DNA of 64,000 nucleotides from JBFFMO01 sp041390025 (lineage in GTDB: Bacteria; Myxococcota_A; Bradymonadia; Bradymonadales; Bradymonadaceae): the NCBI GenBank assembly GCA_041390025.1, contig JAWKQR010000024.1, positions 17,506-81,505 on the forward strand, written 5' to 3'. Positions within the stretch are counted from its first letter, which is position 1; each line of letters opens with the position of its first letter. Below, piece by piece: positions 63,739 to 64,000 of this stretch. Position numbers and translations under genes: made by a program. The notes beneath the pieces were generated by a model. It searched no databases, was not told the origin of the DNA, and saw nothing but the letters and a program-made list of their open reading frames with translations.

Positions 63739-64000
63739 CTATGCTTTCGCGAAAGTTTCGCACACCCGATCGTTTCTTGTCGACACGATCTGGGATCGTG
63801 TTATCTACCGGTCATCGTTTCTCTTGGATGCACGAAAATTGACTGCTGAATCAGGGTTTAACGAACGGAAACACAACAAAAATTCTTTTTTTTTGAAGAA
63901 TTCGTGTTTGAATCCGTCCGTGAGCGCAGATAGCCAAAGTCGAGATGTATGAGGCTGCGGCAAAGAAAGTGTTTTTCATAAGTCGTTAGTCGCCCATGGC
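63739..64000. other. Right-end intergenic region
   Basis: 262 bp with no open gene I can support. It contains a perfect inverted repeat ACACGATC-TGG-GATCGTGT at 63783-63801, about 45 bp upstream of the LigD-domain start codon. The T/A-rich stretch 63876-63897 (TTCTTTTTTTTTGAAGAA) can form a short hairpin. The rest is unremarkable. Confidence 0.5.

Overview
The window looks like a high-GC, Gram-negative deltaproteobacterium-grade chromosome (Myxococcota or Bradymonadales type). I infer this from the many lipoproteins with clear lipoboxes, Ig-like and PPC-domain surface lipoproteins, a REC-DUF4388-TPR protein, an Ala/Lys-repeat tail fused to a Jag/KhpB R3H protein, and the canonical rpmH-rnpA-yidD-yidC-jag-mnmE cluster. 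No rRNA, tRNA or CRISPR array was seen. The assignment rests on gene content and composition only.

Layout. (1) 41-8483 is a tight ten-gene plus-strand operon: two enoyl-reductase-like SDRs, an alpha-oxoamine synthase, an acyltransferase, a FabZ-like dehydratase, FabG, an HMG-CoA-synthase-like enzyme, two enoyl-CoA hydratase-family enzymes and an acyl carrier protein. It combines a polyketide beta-branching cassette with FAS-like reduction and a PLP enzyme that could release the chain onto an amino acid. No ketosynthase is visible; it may lie left of the window. (2) 8489-8830 is a 148-bp-period repeat, followed by two paralogous PPC-domain lipoproteins and a scarred region ending at 14677. (3) 14688-19902 is the rpmH-to-mnmE cluster, with a frameshift near the end of yidC and an H1-like tail on Jag. 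(4) 20048-32217 holds lipoproteins, a dipeptidase, a trypsin-like lipoprotein with its small partner, larE, uvrC, a base-excision glycosylase, rhodanese, YajQ, a TerB-like protein and a TetR regulator. (5) 32287-39995 holds dnaA (no dnaN next to it), two nucleotide-sugar enzymes, tsaD and a large membrane response regulator. (6) 40170-42778 holds a deoxynucleoside kinase, an orphan ABCG-type ATPase and an MFS transporter.

(7) 42922-48777 is a rearrangement hot spot. A 916-bp block (43232-44147) recurs at 47743-48657 with one base lost. A gene leader is joined to an unrelated C-terminus. Short fragments of neighbouring genes (the ABC ATPase tail, the start of the ATP-grasp gene) lie beside an IS3-family remnant. 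The theme is a two-gene module: a small lipoprotein with an AVFEC motif, overlapping by ATGA a trypsin-like lipoprotein. Two complete pairs (one with a frameshifted small gene), one pair with a chimeric second gene, and one decayed fragment are present. (8) 48777-64000 holds an ATP-grasp-like protein, an S9 peptidase, an envelope beta-structure protein, a tandem rhodanese lipoprotein, a triple-DsbA fusion, a Gfo/Idh/MocA oxidoreductase, orn, a frame-disrupted AAA ATPase, a HisC-like aminotransferase, an RlmD-like methyltransferase and a stand-alone LigD phosphoesterase domain.

Several single-base frame breaks (yidC, a small lipoprotein, at least four in the AAA ATPase) could be real or could be assembly indels; reads would decide.
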